A stretch of DNA of 64,000 bases from Branchiostoma floridae. Its lineage: Eukaryota > Chordata > Leptocardii > Amphioxiformes > Branchiostomatidae. The notes below the pieces were generated by a model. The model was given only the letters and a program-made list of their open reading frames with translations. It did no database searches and was not told the DNA's origin. The position numbers were made by a program, and so were the translations under genes. Numbering within the stretch: the stretch's first letter is position 1; each line of letters begins with the position of its first letter. This document shows, in pieces, positions 36,901 to 48,700 of the stretch. The stretch lies in the NCBI RefSeq assembly GCF_000003815.2, contig NC_049987.1:6239870-6303869 (forward strand), in the 5' to 3' direction.

Positions 36901-39636
36901 AATAACAAAGTAAGAAAAGGAGGCAATCCTTACTGTGTCTCCCATATGTCCACCGGCCGGCTGTTCAAGTGCTCTTGAAATCGCAAATTAGCAAAAAAAG
37001 AAATATTATATTTCATAAACTGAGTAAGAAAAGGAGACAAAGCCTTACCCTTTTGACCCCCAGTGTGTCCCACATGTCCACTAGTGGGCTCTTGAAGTGC
37101 CCGGTATGTGTGTGTTCCGAGCCCCAGGCATCCACTGCCCAGTCCCCTACCCCCGGCCGGATCTCGAAAACTATCTGCCAGTCGCAGGCTTCGGGAAAAA
37201 ACATAGTCAAGATTTCTAACATCTCTACTCAAAACCAGACTGGACAGATGAAACCCTCAAATATGCTTACATTTTCATGTCTGAGTTGTTTTTTCGTAGC
37301 ACATGTTCCAATTTGACTTTGGAGATTTCGTTTCATTTACCCGCATATCTCATTTCTAGGAAAAAAGCTTACGGAGCTGTATTAGCATGGTCGACTATTT
37401 GGAAGGGGATTGTATAGGCTTCCAACGACCTTTAACTTCAAACAAGAAATTGGAAAATCACAGCTAAATATATAGACGACATATTTTCTAAGCAGTAAAT
37501 TTACGAATCTCAACCTTCTTTCGGTAGACATAACTTACGTGGAGGGGTTGTTGTTGTTTTCGTCGTAGTGGTGGGCTGGGTGACGACGACGCCAGACCCG
37601 CCGGAGCAGACCCCACAGAACAGGTGGCAACTCTCGGCCACATAGTCCACACTACAGGACGCTACAGTCGGCCAGCCGGGGTTAGCTCCGCATAGGGTAC
37701 TGCTGTCCGCACACACATCTTAGTAAACAAAAAAAATAAATAAATAAATAAATACAAATAAATAAACACTACAGAACGCCACAGTCGGCCAGCCGGGGTT
37801 AGCTCCACATAGAGTACTACTGTCCGCACAGACATCTTAGTAAACAAACAAACAAACGAATGAATGAATAAGCACTACAGGACGCTACAGTCGGCGAGCC
37901 GGGGTTAGCTCCACACAGGATACTGCTGTCCGCACAAACATCTTAATAAACAAACAAACAAATAAACAAATGAATAAACACATCAGGACGCCAGAGTTAG
38001 TGACAGCTCCGCATAGGTTACTACTCTCCGCACATACATCTTTAGCAAATAAATAAACACTACTGGACGCTACAGTCGGTCAGCCGGGGTTAGCTCCGCA
38101 CATCTTAGTAAACAACAACAAAACAAACAAACAAACAAATATGAAAGGAAATGTTTTGTCAAGGTTGATAAACAAAATAATTTTGAAAAGCGTAAACATC
38201 GATCGCTACGGGATAACGGAATGATTTTGTTTGGCGTCTATCTTACCGCTGCAGGTGGGCCCGTCCCAGCCAGGTGCGCAGCTGCAGGTACAGGTGCTGC
38301 TGTCCAGGGTGCCGTGCACACAGGTGAGGCCACAGTCTGCGGTAAGGAAATGGAGGGAAGGATGACTAGATATTAAAGCAAATATCGTCAGATTTTAAAA
38401 TATATCCTTTGGTTGCAATTGTTTGTCCATTTAATCGCCTAATGGCATTGCATTTAATATTGTAAGTACAAACCTTATTAAGAGCTGAGAGATCCAAGCC
38501 ATCACGCATCGGAACGGGTCCTGACACATCGCACTACTCATAAAACCGATGATTCAAAACCACTTGCAAACAGTAATAGGATCATAAAAATAGCAATTAA
38601 GAAAACTGACGACTTGACTGTGATTCGAACCCACTGTTTCTATCTATACTGACCAACGTGATACTAGTAACGATGGAATAAATTTGAGGGAAAAGAGAGC
38701 CACAGTTCTTACATTGGCACAGATCCCCTGTCCAGGCGCCTACACAGTTACAGTCGCAGGTGCGCTCGTTGTAGTTGGCCGGGTTGCCGCCCCGGGTCCC
38801 GCCGTTGTAGCAGGGTCCGCGGGGGTCGGTGGCGCATGCTGGTGGGTAAGGGCGGAATTGTAAGAAAGGGGTGATGTTAAAAGTCAAGATGATGGCGAGG
38901 GCACGTTCGTCGTACGATTATCTTTCCAGGGGTCTCCAGTGGGGCTATGATGCTTACGACAACAAGACAACTGCCTTCATTTTACTGTCTTAGGCATGTC
39001 GTTCAAGGAATGATACCAGGCACTAAACGTGGCTATGTCCAAAGCGTCCTGATTAAGACTAATTATAGATATGCTATCAAACGGTTTTAAGATCAAGAAG
39101 GAACACGATATTATGATTGCTTTTAACAATTACACTAGCAGACATAATTAAGAGAACATCTCCTATAATTAAGAAGACGTCTCCTTTACTTACTGCATTG
39201 TCCGCAGAACTCCGGGCAGCTGGCAAACACGTAGTCATGATCAAAACACATGGACAGCAGCGGCCATCCCGGACTGGCGCCGCACAGGGGGCTGGTGTTC
39301 TGGCACGACTGGGACGCTACGACAAAAAAAAAACAATTTTGTATACGCATATATCTTTCGTACAGTGAAAAAAAATACAGAAAGGCACAAACTACGTAAC
39401 ACGTAATGCCCAAATAGTAATAAGCGTAGCGTTCGGGTTACTCTCTAAATTTCGTTTAGAAAGTTTAGGAAATATAACGTTTACGAAGACGACCTATAAA
39501 ACCCAAACGCCAATAAAAGTTACCGTGGATAAATGATCAAATTTTAACCTAAGCTTCATTTTGTCCCATTTGTATTAACAATTATACACTCACCAGCTGT
39601 TGACAAAAGTGCGACGAATATCGACAGGAACAACAT
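33984..39636 (-). CDS. Paralogue B: secreted ShK-EGF-EGF-ShK protein with a different C-terminal domain
   Basis: I infer eight exons, in transcript order: 39636-39594, 39316-39194, 38838-38713, 38336-38247, 37718-37539, 37188-37049, 36430-36252, 34185-33984. Phases agree throughout (1083 nt, 360 residues). Residues 1-14 are a signal peptide (MLFLSIFVALLSTA). About 15-55 is a six-Cys ShKT domain (SCQNTSPLCGASPGWPLL). Residues 56-127 are two EGF-like modules (CDCNCVGAWTGDLC and CTCSCAPGWDGPTC). Residues 128-187 are a second ShKT domain and a Thr/Pro linker. Residues 188-360 are a Trp-rich domain that I cannot name (CDWQIVFEIRPGVGDWAV, FSWFSKDRLLTSPWADL, FISRNYGGCPNDAGW, VNWTSGQF). ShKT domains also occur in cnidarian peptide toxins, but in modular secreted proteins they are common and need not be toxic. 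The last residues are uncertain: a possible donor (tctg-gtcagt) lies just before the read-through to TGA. Confidence 0.8.
35130..35783. repeat. Higher-order tandem array (75 + 67 bp)
   Basis: Nine copies of a monomer with accgaattttggtcttcgtc occur at 35184, 35259, 35326, 35401, 35468, 35543, 35610, 35685 and 35760. Spacings alternate 75, 67, 75, 67, 75, 67, 75, 75. The two monomer types differ by an aaacgtgactttataaacac segment versus agcacatgtgaccaag, so the true unit is a 142-bp dimer. Every monomer keeps a gtgac element, mostly inside cacgtgac. The array lies in the last intron of paralogue B. Confidence 0.95.
36905..37030 (-). repeat. Partial duplicate of a paralogue B exon end
   Basis: The 3' end of exon 37188-37049, its donor and about 60 bp of following intron recur 114 bp downstream. 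There the minus strand reads ggtggacatatgggagacac before gtaagg, compared with VDMWDTLG in the true exon. The copy encodes a recognisable but diverged tail (RPVDIWETQ). Confidence 0.75.
37735..38110 (-). repeat. Four tandem fragments of the ShK2 exon, paralogue B
   Basis: Immediately upstream (in transcript sense) of exon 37718-37539 are about four degenerate copies of its first ~68 nt. Each is preceded by a (TTTG/TTTA)n tract and a taag acceptor-like edge, with a period of about 105 bp. Each copy encodes part of DVCADSSTLCGANPGWP and stops before the donor. Confidence 0.85.
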
Positions 39637-39708
39637 GGCGGCTAGTTTACAGTCTTCTCACGGGCGGATAATGTTCTCAGTGAGACTTCGCGAGTCGAGA
39701 GCTACTAG

Positions 39709-39714
39709 TATATA
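39709..39714 (-). promoter_or_regulatory. TATA box of paralogue B
   Basis: TATATA on the minus strand, 73 bp upstream of the ATG. Paralogue D has a similar motif at a similar distance. Confidence 0.5.
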
Positions 39715-40129
39715 GACCCTGGTTACGTAACTCTGGCCATAGTTCAAACATCGTCAAGAAGCTGTTTATAACGTTCTGTAGGTCGTTAACCGGTCAGCTA
39801 GCGGGGAGGAGGATGTAAGCAGGTGAATGAATGATAATCAATGAAAAAATAAATAAACAACGGATCGATGGATGAATAAATTGAGGAATGAGTGAGTGAG
39901 TTCATGAATGAAAGAACTCAAGCATATAAAAAGGGAATAAGTCCACCTCCCGATTCATCAATAATCATTCAAAAAGAGGCGAAAATGTACAATTGCCACA
40001 GTTATTTGAAATTAACTTAAGAAATACTGGCAGGCCTTGTGTACAAAAAAGACTCCGCATTTGACTTGTTCAGAACTGCATATGATTGTAATGTTTGTTT
40101 ATCTTACGTAGTCATCTTTCCAATCCAAT

Positions 40130-40262
40130 GTCTATATGGCCTTCTACTTATCGATATGATAATAATGATAGTAATAATCTTTCTTGCAAATTCATACCCG
40201 AGGTCTAATTGCATACAAAGTAAAGTAGTAGTGGTATACTCATACATAAACATACTTAAGAA
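40130..40262 (-). mobile_element. LINE 3' end fragment
   Basis: The minus strand shows tttgtatgcaattagacctc and gcaagaaagattatta, parallel to 29300-29392, including the upstream actactactttactt segment. Confidence 0.6.
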
Positions 40263-41346
40263 AGAAGGGAAATGACATGATAAAATCAAAAGGAAATAAC
40301 GTCTAAACTAAATCTCTCTCTACTTAAGCTATTTGATGGGTTTGACTTCTTTTCCGTAAGCAGTAGGAGATGAATTGTCCAACATTTTCATATATAAAGG
40401 GGTTGGACTACTTAAGCAAAAAGATTGATTTTTGTTGGTCGGTAAGGTGATAAAAGCTTGGGAAAGTTTTGCAGATATCAAACATGCATTCACACACATG
40501 CAAAAAAATGCCAACACTTGCTGATCAATATTTGAAATATTCCTTTATTTGAGATATTTTCCACCATCATGAGAGGGTATCTCGATGTAGACTTTGCCGC
40601 TGTTGTTTTCACGTCTAACTTGAAATTACCGCGGAGCTGTGAATGGAAAAGGAGGAAACATGTAAAGGTAAGAACGGATTCTTATGGGTGCTGGAAAAAT
40701 GGAGAACATGCAGGCATCAGACCTGCCAGAATGGGCTCACTGGCGGCTTTTTGAAAATGCAGGACTCGATTTTGGTTTACAGGAGACTAACTCAAGAAAG
40801 TGTTCACGGATGGTCATGATTTATTGTATGTAGAAAGCCAAAGTGATGAAGAACATAATATAATACTAGTTATGCAAATCAACATGCTAATTTGTATATA
40901 TGATGAGATAAATCCACTTCATTCCGTGATAGGACTCTCATTCTTGTCACATATGTAACTGACAAAGAGAGGAATGCCACTAGGTATCAATCATGCAAAT
41001 AAAGACCTCACCTGCACAATATATTGATAAGAAAACACTATAATTCCATAGTGAGAAATGTTTGAAATTTCATACTTGAGGCATTTCTAATATAACATTT
41101 TTTTTTTGGTCTTTCGATAGCTTGAATACTCATCTGTGTACGCCACCACTACAGATATAACAAAAGGTAAACATTTTCAGACAAATCAGGATCACATATT
41201 GCCTTCTTTGCAACGATTTCATACTTTGAACAATCAGTGATATCTGAGTAGAGCGGATGATCAACCAAGACCATCTATGCAAATGAGGGAATTATTTGCA
41301 TAATTAGTTGGAAGTACTTATAATTCTCTCAAAAAGATTTTAAAAA

Positions 41347-44300
41347 TCATTTGGCAGAGATATGAGGGTCGTAGAACTGGAGAAGGGTATTGGAAAGGGG
41401 TTTGGACTTCTTACCAGTTTGACAGATGAACCTCTGTCGGGATCCGCAGGGCAGGTCGTTCCAATTGCCACTAGAAAGGTAGTGGACACAGTCCTCATCG
41501 CCTTGGTTGTTGGGCTCACCCTGGCGATTTGATTTATAAGGATGAATAAGCTGGCTTTCCATATTAAACAATTAAGTTACTGATACGATCAATACCTGTA
41601 TTTTGTTATTTCCCTATTTTGAAAGTTATATTCTTGTATCGTTTTGAATTGTTTGAGAGAAAGATGAAATCTTGAATTTTACCGGATTCCATTTGTTGAA
41701 GGAAGTCATGGCGGAACCATCTGCGTAGCGCCACTGCCCCTCTACCTGTCTGTCCTCCAGACCGAACCAGAAGCTCGCCCCGCTGTTAACGCTGTTCTTA
41801 AGGGCGACACATGCCTACAGAAACAGTCCAGAGTCTTAGGTACTAAAATATACTATTTACACCAATGTTTCATCCCCCCCCCCCCCCACACACACCCAAT
41901 CTGGTTAAGTAAACAGAACAGTAAAACTGACCTATTCTGTGCCGCTGCTACAGATTTACTACACCCATCAATACGGTTTCCTGCGGTATGCCCCAGACCC
42001 AGAAAGATACTGGATAGAAGCATCACATATGTGCATCCCGTGATATACGGGCTTAGCAAGGTAAAAGTTGTTACGATATGGTAGGCGACTTTGTTTCGTT
42101 GGTTGACGTACAGAAGCCTTTTTTTCAGGTTGGAAAGACCAATTACTCTACGTAATCTCATCAAACGCTACAATTGAAAGGTTACTGTTCACGGTCATGA
42201 CGTAGTCATTGGGAAACGCTGCTGTGCAGAGGTGGCTAACGAATAGGACGGAGGACGATACCGACTTTCAACCACCTTTGACCCTTTACCCATTTCACAC
42301 TTACGCAAGATCACGTGTCTCGATTAGTCGGGTCGGTAATCGTTTTTAGATGCCAAATTGCGTATAAAAGGACTAGTATAAGATCAATGCGCTGGCAACG
42401 TCAAACTTTGTCATAATTTAAAGCAAGAAACAATGTATGGAAATGCCCATGCGTCTTCTCAAGGCTCAACCGAATGACCCTTTAGGCTCACTAGGTTACG
42501 TGGCTTTAGCAACTGGTCATTTGACCCTGATGAATATCAAATACAGAGAGCTGAATGTCGGGAGAGACCACTTGCTTGTGTTCGATCGAAGTCTGGATGT
42601 TTTCTCGAGAGGAATTCAAAACTACTCCTGCTTTTAACAGTCCTATATGAACTCTAAAAAAATACAAGGAAAATGATTTACGTGCTGGGGTAGTCGTAGT
42701 TCCTTTCGTTGTAGTCTGAGTTGTAGTCGTGGGCTGGGTGACGACGACGCCAGACCCACCGGAACAGACCCCACAGAACAGGTGACAGCTGGCGGCCACG
42801 TAGTCCACACTACAGGACGCTACAGTCGGCCAGCCGGGGTTAGCTCCACATAGGGTACTGCTGTCCGCACACACATCTAAGTAAACAAAAAACAAACAAA
42901 TAAACACTACAGGACGCTACAGTCGGCCAGCCGGGGTTAGCTCCGCGTAGGGTACTGCTGTCCGCACACACATCTTAGTAAACAAACAAACAAACAAACA
43001 AACAAATAAAGACTACAGGACGCTACAGTCGGACAGCCGGGGTTAGCTCCGCATAGAGTACTGCTGTCCGCACAGACATCTTCGTAAACAAACAAACAAA
43101 CAAACAAACACTACAGGACGCTACAGTCGGCCAGCCGGGGTTAGCTCCGCGTAGGGTACTGCTGTCCGCACACACATCTTAGTAAACAAACAAACAAACA
43201 AACAAACAAACAAACACTACAGGACGCTACAGTCGGCCAGCCGGGGTTAGCTCCACACAGAGCACTGCTGTCCGCACACACATCTTTGTAAACAAACAAA
43301 CAAACAAGCAAAGAAATAGATAGATAGATAAATGCCACAGTCGGTCAGCCTTACCGGTTAGCACGCACACATCTTACAGAAAAAAATGACTGCTCCGATC
43401 TAGGTGATGTAGATCACCCTACAGGACGTCACTGTCTTGAGTATATATAATCAAAGGCGTCGCTTTTATGAAAGGCAAGTAACTTTGAATGAATGTATAA
43501 TGCACTGATATGTGGATGGTATTTACCGCTGCAGGTGGGCCCGTCCCAGCCAGGTGAGCAGCGGCAGGTACAGGTGCTGCTGTCCAGAACGCCGTTAACA
43601 CAGGTAAGGCCACAATCTAAAAGAATTAGGATTGAAGACAAAACTCCGTGATTACAAAGATTAACAATGATAGAAAAATGGCAAAGTTTTAGAATCTGAC
43701 TTTTCTATGGATTAAGCATCTCAAAGTTTTAAAAGCCTAAGTATCTGTGATATCTATCTGTGAATTATCTTGCAGACGTCGACGACATTTTTCAATGAAT
43801 GTATCTCACATTACGGCGTGTCTTACGTTCTCTTGACTTGAAGTTATAATTTAAGTTTATCCGACTGTATTGTACATTGATGAGTACTGTAGTCTTCATT
43901 ATCGTTTAGTTCCTTTACGCAGAGTCATAGTATGTATAGACTGAGAAGTAGTAGTAGTATTAATAGTAGTAGTAACTTACACTGGCACAGGTCCCCTGTC
44001 CAGGCGCCCACACAGTTACAGTCGCAGGTGCGCTCGTTGTAGTTGGCCGGGTTGCCGCCCCGGGTCCCGCCGTTGTAGCAGGGTCCACGGGGGTCGGTGG
44101 CGCACGCTGGGCGGAAACAAAAATGAACACATTAAAACAAAAAAAGGCAGTGCTTATCTAATGCCGGTTATATGATGAACAACTCTTGAAAGTAGGACAT
44201 TTTGTGTAGAATAAACTAGATGGTGATTCGCAAAGTATCACGTCATGCAGTGATAATTAAACGATTCTACCTTTCTTAAAAAGGTTGTTCAACTGTTCAG

Positions 44301-45242
44301 TTGCAAAATCAAATCTTGAATACGTGTAACAGGCTGTAGTCAAAACACATAGTTTCTTGTACACTGTGAGTGGGGTACCAATCACTTAGATTTACGAACT
44401 ACTAGTACATAAAAAGACTCTCCATTATTGCCTTTGTACTTACTGCATTGTCCACAGAACTCCGGGCAGCTGGCAAACACGTAGTCATGATCAAAACACA
44501 TGGACAGCAGCGGCCATCCCGGACTGGCTCCGCACAGGGGGCTGGTGTTCTGGCACGACTGGGACGCTAGACGAGAAAATGGTAATGGGCCAGTTTGCGG
44601 CTCGATGACATTTGTCGCTGATTGTCATACTATTTCACCGAAGAAACTGTTGACAGGGTGTCCCAGAAGCACCGACGAAGTCCTAGAAAAACCTTTAAAC
44701 ATCTACCCTAAAAAGACAGCTGCATTTTGCAGGGCACATGCACGGTCATCCCAAGACGGTCTTGCGAACACCACATAACATTGAGCTCAGCGGAGACCCA
44801 ATATTCAACTGGCCATGACGAAAAGAAATAGAGTATGTACTACTTTCTAAAGTTCATTTACTGGGCACAATTCAATTGATCATTTTTTAACATAAACACG
44901 TCCAACAAACCTAAGACGTCTAAACTTCCCATCTTAAATCTAAGGACTTTTATCTAGTCTCGTGCCTGTCGGATGGGGAGGGGGCAAGGTGTGTGGCAAT
45001 AGTCTGTATTAAAACCCCGACCTTCAGGTGCAAGGTCACTAACCCATGGATACCTCATGCTACTACCACACTGCGAATATCTGATATAAAGCCCACTTCG
45101 CTACAAATGTCGCCACTGACGGGTTAGAATTTGTTCTAATCGTCTGAAGATGAAAATCCATAAGAAAAGATGTTCTCTCACCGGCTAACGCCACTCCAGA
45201 TATAAGAAGGAAGGAAAGTAGCATGTTGCGGTTAGTAACCAT
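41347..45242 (-). CDS. Paralogue C: ShK-EGF-EGF-ShK protein with incomplete C-type lectin domain
   Basis: Exons seen, in transcript order: 45224-45182 (or from the in-frame ATG at 45242), 44566-44444, 44106-43981, 43616-43527, 42876-42682, 41814-41683, 41520-41347. The signal peptide MLLSFLLISGVALA is followed by ShKT, two EGF-like modules, ShKT and a Thr-rich linker (VVVTQPTTTTQTTTKGTTT), almost identical to paralogue B. Exon 44566-44444 differs from its B counterpart at only two synonymous positions. The last two exons encode the second half of a C-type lectin domain: FWFGLEDRQVEGQWRYADG, then the EPN motif (GEPNNQGDEDC) and the WND motif (NWNDLPCGSRQRFICQT). The exon for the first half, present in D, is not found between 41815 and 42681. 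Without it the phase does not match (donor phase 1, acceptor phase 0), so the gene is broken, rearranged, or its missing exon was lost from the assembly. The C-terminal end after FICQT is uncertain. Confidence 0.72.
42895..43380 (-). repeat. Five tandem fragments of the ShK2 exon, paralogue C
   Basis: About five copies of the first ~68 nt of exon 42876-42682 occur, separated by (AAAC)n tracts of variable length, with a period near 100-107 bp. Starts of the exon-like parts in transcript sense lie near 42976, 43078, 43179, 43283 and a decayed one near 43375. Each carries a taag (or tacaaag) acceptor-like edge and lacks the exon's second half and donor. The same design occurs at the matching intron of paralogue B. 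Confidence 0.9.
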
Positions 45243-45276
45243 ATGGCAAAATGAGACAGAGTTATCTGATGATACA

Positions 45277-45284
45277 TTTATATA
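45277..45284 (-). promoter_or_regulatory. TATA box of paralogue C
   Basis: TATATAAA on the minus strand, 35 bp upstream of the ATG at 45242 and 53 bp upstream of the ATG at 45224. The spacing leaves very little 5' UTR for the first ATG, which favours 45224 or a leaky start. Confidence 0.5.
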
Positions 45285-45419
45285 ATCTCCCTGTCCCTGT
45301 ATCTAGGGTGCGACAGTTACCATATGCTACACGGAGAAGCTATTTGTTCTGAGACATGGGCCCTTCTGAGGAATGACAGATTAAGTAACTACATGTAGCC
45401 TGCACAGCAAGTAAATAGG

Positions 45420-45540
45420 TCGACCAAACAAACAAACAAACATACACATATAGACACGCGAGCATACAAACACCCCCCACACACACACACACACATGCAC
45501 ACATCACACATACACACACATACATGCACAAACATACACG
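45420..45540. repeat. CA-rich low-complexity tract
   Basis: An (AAAC)n stretch followed by interrupted (CA)n. Confidence 0.85.
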
Positions 45541-45591
45541 TGGACAAAATTGTTTGACTTCACCATAGCTCCGTTTGGCCAGTGCATCAAT

Positions 45592-45608
45592 TATTTATTG
45601 CGTTTATT
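45592..45608 (-). terminator. Polyadenylation signals of paralogue D
   Basis: Two aataaa hexamers on the minus strand within about 115-130 nt downstream of the paralogue D stop at 45719. Confidence 0.5.
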
Positions 45609-45718
45609 GTTTATCTAATGCAATTTATTTCTCATATTCCACATCAATGCTGCCTCTTCGTTTCTTCTGGCTTGCGTTGCTGTACACGTCACACTGACAC
45701 CGGTGAACAGCAGGTTCC

Positions 45719-48700
45719 TCAGGGTAGAACTGTAACCACAAAACAAACATTGGGTTGATATCTCGTTCACTGTACACAACACCGTCCTCAAACATCGCGT
45801 GATCCTGTGAGAATCGTGGTGAATAAAATGTGTGTGGCATTGAAAATAAAAACTTAGAAATATTATCCACGCCCCCAGTGAATAAAGTTACAAAAGTTGC
45901 AACAATAAAATATCACGCCACGCTATGGTCAGCCTTAAGGTGGCATGTCAGTGCCACCGGGAGCACTACGGGGTTCGAAAGATTGCTCAACGAATTCCAG
46001 AGATGAAGAACGGATTTTCTTATTGTTTTGTGTATTTTGTTGTCTTTTAAGTCATACTTTTATTTTCGTATTACGTTATATCTAAATCATAAAAAAATTA
46101 AGCAAAAATAACACAACAGTGCCGCAGAGAGCCAACTCCGCAGTGCCACACAGGTGCCCCAAATGCAGTGAGATATCACTTTAACTCAATAAGCTATGGC
46201 TGGATTGTAATGGTACATGGTATGTAGTACGCGTTTAAGAAGTTCTTACTTGTCTGGCAGAGGAATTTCTGCGGAGTGCCACAGTTCAAGTCGTTCCAAG
46301 TATCCTGACCGGCCGGGAGATACTCCCCGCACCCCTCGTCTCCTCCGGAATTGTTCGGTTCCCCCTAAGGAGAAAGGGAATCGTTTAGCTCACATGGAAC
46401 CTCGTGCGCGTTGGTGGTGAACTCTGTGTTTATGATGTGCGTATTGTCTGCCACGTTGGATTGCTAAACCTTGAGGCTGCCAGATAAATTTGTATTTTCA
46501 TATGTTATTACGCTCACGTGATTATAACATTATCCAACGGTAGTTTCATTTTGTATCTGTTGTATTTGAATCTTTTCAGCGCATGCGCAGCAAGTCTTAT
46601 TATGACCTGTACTTAGCCCAATGTGGCAAAGTTTGCAATAAAGGTCTTCAATCAATCATTACAAACTAGCAAATTTGTGAATCTGTCGGACACTTCCAGG
46701 TTCAACCGACCGGCGTGGTATCCCCACATCTAAACATTGTATTTACGGCTTTGTAGTATCACTCTTCCGAAAGGATTGGTCATTCGAACCTGAACAAGGT
46801 TGCAATACTGTGAAGCTATTACAGAGATTTTTTGGAGAGTTGGAACCGATTTTTAAAGCTGATTACGACAAAGGTGTTTGTGTGCATTACCACGCTCCAC
46901 TAGATGAAGTTCACCCATGCAGGCTATTAAGCGTGCATCTGCAGTCTTCATCACATTCGAATGACCAAATATTCTGGTCACGTGACATTACGGAGACGCG
47001 ACGTCGCCAATATTACAATCACAGGTTTCTAATGGCCTTGCGGTGTTTCACTCGTTGACTCCGCATACCCCAACGCGTACCGCGTTGGCCATTCAAACCT
47101 TAAGAAGCCTACGGTACGGCCGATTGCTACAAAACAGTTTGCTGCCCTTACGGTGTTCCACTTGTTAAAGCCCACCACTGCCGTCCCGTCCGCGTAACGC
47201 CAGCTGCCCTCCGTCCCAATATCAGTGATTCCAATCCAGAATTTGGCGTTGGCGTCCGCACCATTTTTCAAAATGAGACAGAACTGCGAAATAAAGAAAC
47301 AAAGATTAGCTGCTATTCCCCTGTCGATTTGACAGATGAGGAGGCAGACAGACATTTGCCTGTTTGCCTGACCTGCACATGAATTTTTATGGTGAAGGAG
47401 GGGTGTGCAATTCCTTCTCCACCCTCTCGTCTATTGAAGCACTAAGTCTCACAGGGGCAACTGTATACCACGTGTGAGGAAGGCTCCAGCAGATGCAGCT
47501 TTGTTGTTCGGAGTATCCGTCTCCTAGGAGGACTTCCGACCAAGGATGAAGAAGATAATGTAAACTTATCAATATGTACTTGATTTGGCAAAGAAATAAT
47601 TGATAATGAAGGCTATCTTTAAAATGTGAAGTTCATCATCATCATCAGTCCCATAGCATTTTAATTAGCCTGTATGTTGTTTGCGGAAGCGAAAATAGTA
47701 TGTATCAAAGAGGAATATACACAAATTATGATCATAACGAATTGTTAACGTTCATACGTTCTGTATGGTNNNNNNNNNNNNNNNNNNNNNNNNNNNNNNN
47801 NNNNNNNNNNNNNNNNNNNNNNNNNNNNNNNNNNNNNNNNNNNNNNNNNNNNNNNNNNNNNNNNNNNNNNNNNNNNNNNNNNNNNNNNNNNNNNNNNNNN
47901 NNNNNNNNNNNNNNNNNNNNNNNNNNNNNNNNNNNNNNNNNNNNNNNNNNNNNNNNNNNNNNNNNNNNNNNNNNNNNNNNNNNNNNNNNNNNNNNNNNNN
48001 NNNNNNNNNNNNNNNNNNNNCAGGGGTGATATCATAGGCTTTCCCGTGATTGTCAACCCTGAGTGTGAGGATGCATCATCATCAGTCCCATAGCATTTTA
48101 ATCAGCCTGTATGTTGTTTGCGGAAGCGAAAATAGAATGTATCAAAGAGGAATATACACAAATTATGATCATAACGAATTGTTAACGTTCATACGTTCTG
48201 TATGTTGTCATCTGAATTTAGATTATATTTCTCGTTTTCAAAAGCTGTCAGACCGGTCCCCGGTTTGGGAACGTGACCAAAGTGGCACAGATGTTTGCTC
48301 CATCGTTGGTCTGTTTGATTGTTGGTTGGTCTATTTTCATTATTTTTGTGTCCCTACGTGTTTGTTTCTTGCCGTACCTGGTGAATATCCTCGTTCTTGG
48401 GCATGACTAGCGTGCCCCCGAAAGTGGCGCAGGTGTTTCCCGCGTCGTACCAGGACTTCTCCTCGCTGAAGGCCCGGATGCAGATGTTTTTGTTGGGCAG
48501 CTGCAGGAATCCAGTGGGACAACTGCCTGAAGAGGGGGCAGCATCAGCTTTTACATCAGTTAAAATCATTATCGATCGTTCACACGGCGCAGGCTATGAC
48601 AAAACGAAGAAACTTTCTCCTGTTTAGCAATAGGTCCCAGTGCGGTTCCATAAATTATTGTCTGTCAGCGCTGCATAGACCAACCATACATCTTACCTAC

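Noticed and set aside
41853-42640. Search for the missing paralogue C lectin exon
   Set aside because: Minus-strand frames here show neither the CPTGF start nor the C..F.GG motif of lectin N-terminal exons, so I did not annotate one.
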